A DNA stretch of 44,196 bases from NCBI GenBank assembly GCA_023138875.1, contig JAGLOO010000018.1, forward strand, positions 1 through 44,196. The letters are read 5' to 3'. This DNA is from Bacteroidales bacterium (GTDB lineage: Bacteria; Bacteroidota; Bacteroidia; Bacteroidales; GCA-2748055). The position numbers and the translations under genes were made by a program. How positions within the stretch are numbered: the stretch's first letter is position 1; the number at the start of each line of letters is the position of its first letter. Below are positions 43,061-44,196 of this stretch, piece by piece. The notes under the pieces are model-generated. The model had not been told where the DNA came from. It made no database searches and saw only the letters and a program-made list of their open reading frames with translations.

Positions 43061-43765
43061 CTAAAAACTATCATTAACAACAAACTCATCCCATTTCATC
43101 TTTTCAGGTGATTCCGGCCACTTATCAGGGATTCCAATTGGTATAATACATATTCGCACGTATTTATCCGGAATGTTAAATACCTTGCTGGTAATATCTT
43201 CAGGAATTGAATCGGTGCAGAATACCGTTCCATAACCTAATGCCCTTGCTGCCAGAATCAGATAACCAGCTGCCAGAGGTCCGTCGTGGTGGTTATACGA
43301 CGGGTATTTTGATTCTTTATCAGTTAATACGATCACATAAACCGGAGCCGACAAATAATCTCCATAATAGGTGTTTGCTTTATCTTCTTTTTCTTTAAGT
43401 TTCTCAGCGGTTTGATCTTTCTTGCTTTTAGCACGTTCCATTGATTTTGCGATGCATTCTTTTTTTAATTCTTCTATTTTACTTTTATCTTGTATCACAA
43501 GAAATTTCCAAGGCTGCTGATTACCCGCTGTGGGAGCTGAGCGTGCTGCATCAAGTATTTTTTCGATGTGTGTTTCCGGAACCCGTGTTGATTTGAACTT
43601 GCGTACTGAGCGTCGCTTTTCAAAAACATCCCAAATTGACATTTCTTCACCAGACACCGGGTTGGTTTTGTTTTCACCGGCAATCCCCAAATTACTTAAC
43701 AGTAGTCCGGCTCCAACAGCTGTTCCTGTTTTTAAAAATCCACGTCGTTTTTGATTTTCCCTCAT
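43061..43765 (-). CDS. Exported nitroreductase-family flavoprotein
   Basis: This ~234-residue nitroreductase-fold FMN protein has family motifs FEKRRSVRKFKSTRVP (FMN-binding RRS), SAPTAGNQQPWKFLVI and a C-terminal GYGTVFCTD / IGIPDKWPE region. I chose the ATG at 43765 because it begins a twin-arginine-like signal (ENQKRRGFLKTGTAVGAGLL), so a folded, cofactor-loaded protein is probably exported; the longer start adds 16 unconserved residues. A Lys-rich insertion (KSKKDQTAEKLKEKEDK) interrupts the middle. It lies 31 bp before the signal-peptide start of the split concanavalin-like gene, so the two formed an operon. Substrate unknown. Confidence 0.87.
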   Translation of the reverse strand: MRENQKRRGFLKTGTAVGAGLLLSNLGIAGENKTNPVSGEEMSIWDVFEKRRSVRKFKSTRVPETHIEKILDAARSAPTAGNQQPWKFLVIQDKSKIEELKKECIAKSMERAKSKKDQTAEKLKEKEDKANTYYGDYLSAPVYVIVLTDKESKYPSYNHHDGPLAAGYLILAARALGYGTVFCTDSIPEDITSKVFNIPDKYVRICIIPIGIPDKWPESPEKMKWDEFVVNDSF

Positions 43766-43836
43766 GATATTTCGATTTAAGATTAATAATCGCATTGTTG
43801 TTGCAAAATTCAAAAAATACCGGAGTTGACGCTACC

Positions 43837-43875
43837 CAAAACACAATCATTTTCCATTCAAAACACAATCATTTT
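43837..43875. repeat. 17-bp direct repeat in the nitroreductase upstream region
   Basis: CAAAACACAATCATTTT occurs at 43837-43853 and 43859-43875, 22 bp start to start (two helical turns). Read on the minus strand, TTTG elements in these copies stand ~18 nt before a TATTTTTTG sequence, so they may overlap the promoter or bind a regulator. Confidence 0.5.
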
Positions 43876-43934
43876 GTTTTACTTTTGGACGGTCATCGTT
43901 TTTTGGACTTTGGACAAATTCAATATGAGAATAG

Positions 43935-43954
43935 CACCATGCTTTAACATGGTG
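43935..43954. other. Hairpin downstream of the right-edge gene
   Basis: CACCATG/CATGGTG (43935-43941 with 43948-43954, 6-nt loop) is a perfect 7-bp dyad ~75 bp after the stop of the partial gene at the right edge. No T-tract follows, so it may be a weak terminator or processing site. Confidence 0.35.
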
Positions 43955-44026
43955 TAAAACAGAGAAATACGTCCCGAATCCAAAAATGAACATAAAGGAA
44001 CGTTCTGCCTTGTTCGGGCAGGAATA

Positions 44027-44196
44027 CTAAAAAGCAGTTTTGAATTCGACCTGGTCAGGAGAATGAATTTCAAGCGACCTGACCGCACCCGTTCCATGAA
44101 ATATATTTCTGACTCCTACCAATTTACCAGGATCTGCAGATAATGCATCCTGGAAAACAGACTGGTTATTTATTAAAGTTTCGCACTTGTAATCAA
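44027..44196 (-). CDS. C-terminal end of an unidentified gene running off the right edge
   Basis: Reading in from the right edge gives 56 open codons ending at TAG (44027-44029), with the sequence ...FQDALSADPGKLVGVRNIF, then HGTGAVRSLEIHSPDQVEFK and TAF at the end. Composition and length of openness suggest real coding sequence, possibly the end of a secreted glycan-active protein. There is too little to assign a family. Another minus-strand frame overlapping it (to 43879) has no protein-like features and was discarded. Confidence 0.5.
   Translation of the reverse strand, partial: DYKCETLINNQSVFQDALSADPGKLVGVRNIFHGTGAVRSLEIHSPDQVEFKTAF

Noticed and set aside
43879-44097. Minus-strand 72-residue frame near the right edge
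   Set aside because: It overlaps a better frame ending at 44027 that reads in from the edge; no protein-like features or start context.

Overview
The window looks like a chromosomal stretch of a Bacteroidota bacterium, probably of the Bacteroidales/Marinilabiliales type. The evidence is TTTG-N19/21-TAnnTTTG promoters, A/T-rich leaders without Shine-Dalgarno sites, many lipoprotein signals, and gene families typical of that phylum (BlaI/M56 pairs, TPR histidine kinases, GH2, GH20 and DUF5009-like genes, FAD-dependent oxidoreductases with a carbohydrate-binding-like N-terminus). No rRNA, tRNA, CRISPR array or phage genes were seen.

Layout. 1-3.1 kb: the start of a secreted protein, a compact promoter-hairpin-terminator unit (possible small RNA or attenuated leader), a MITE-like inverted-repeat element, and a BlaI/M56 pair whose protease has a repeat-expanded acidic tail and whose promoter carries three copies of a dyad. 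3.1-5.5 kb: a complete AMMECR1/MEMO/radical SAM (AmmeMemoRadiSam) operon. 5.6-10.9 kb: msrA, an orphan TPR histidine kinase, a hemolysin III-like protein, a cold shock protein with clear promoter and terminator, a ThuA-like protein, and a short relic of an activase/dehydratase fusion. 10.9-13.3 kb: a TrpB2-type tryptophan synthase beta chain behind a Trp-codon leader peptide and terminator (attenuator), then a LOG-family hydrolase. 13.4-17.4 kb: a PhoD-like phosphatase, a decayed GH2 gene, a hypothetical protein and a Spy-like periplasmic protein.

17.6-33.1 kb is the most striking part: seven tightly packed co-directional genes. They encode an ABC ATPase, an ABC permease fused to an M1-peptidase-like and a golvesin-like domain, a TolC-like channel, a membrane-fusion lipoprotein, an RND permease, a ~1570-residue RND permease carrying its own C-terminal ABC ATPase, and a second small ABC-2 permease. 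Two ABC modules, two RND pumps and the outer-membrane/periplasmic parts of a tripartite pump are thus built into one locus, and the two transporter classes are joined covalently in one protein. I infer one envelope-spanning export machine; the substrate is unknown.

33.1-44.2 kb is a glycan-related accessory region: a GH20-like protein, a DUF5009 membrane acyltransferase-like protein, an MFS sugar transporter, a VTT membrane protein and a nitroreductase, mixed with three decaying genes (TolB-like, FAD oxidoreductase, concanavalin-like secreted protein). The last is split by a 1439-bp AT-rich element with every structural hallmark of an integron gene cassette: one serine-hydrolase gene, a 127-bp attC-like imperfect palindrome at its 3' side, and a G^TT junction at which removal restores the host reading frame. 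At least five genes in the window carry internal deletions, frameshifts, stops or insertions, so the accessory carbohydrate genes seem to be eroding while the transport operon stays intact.
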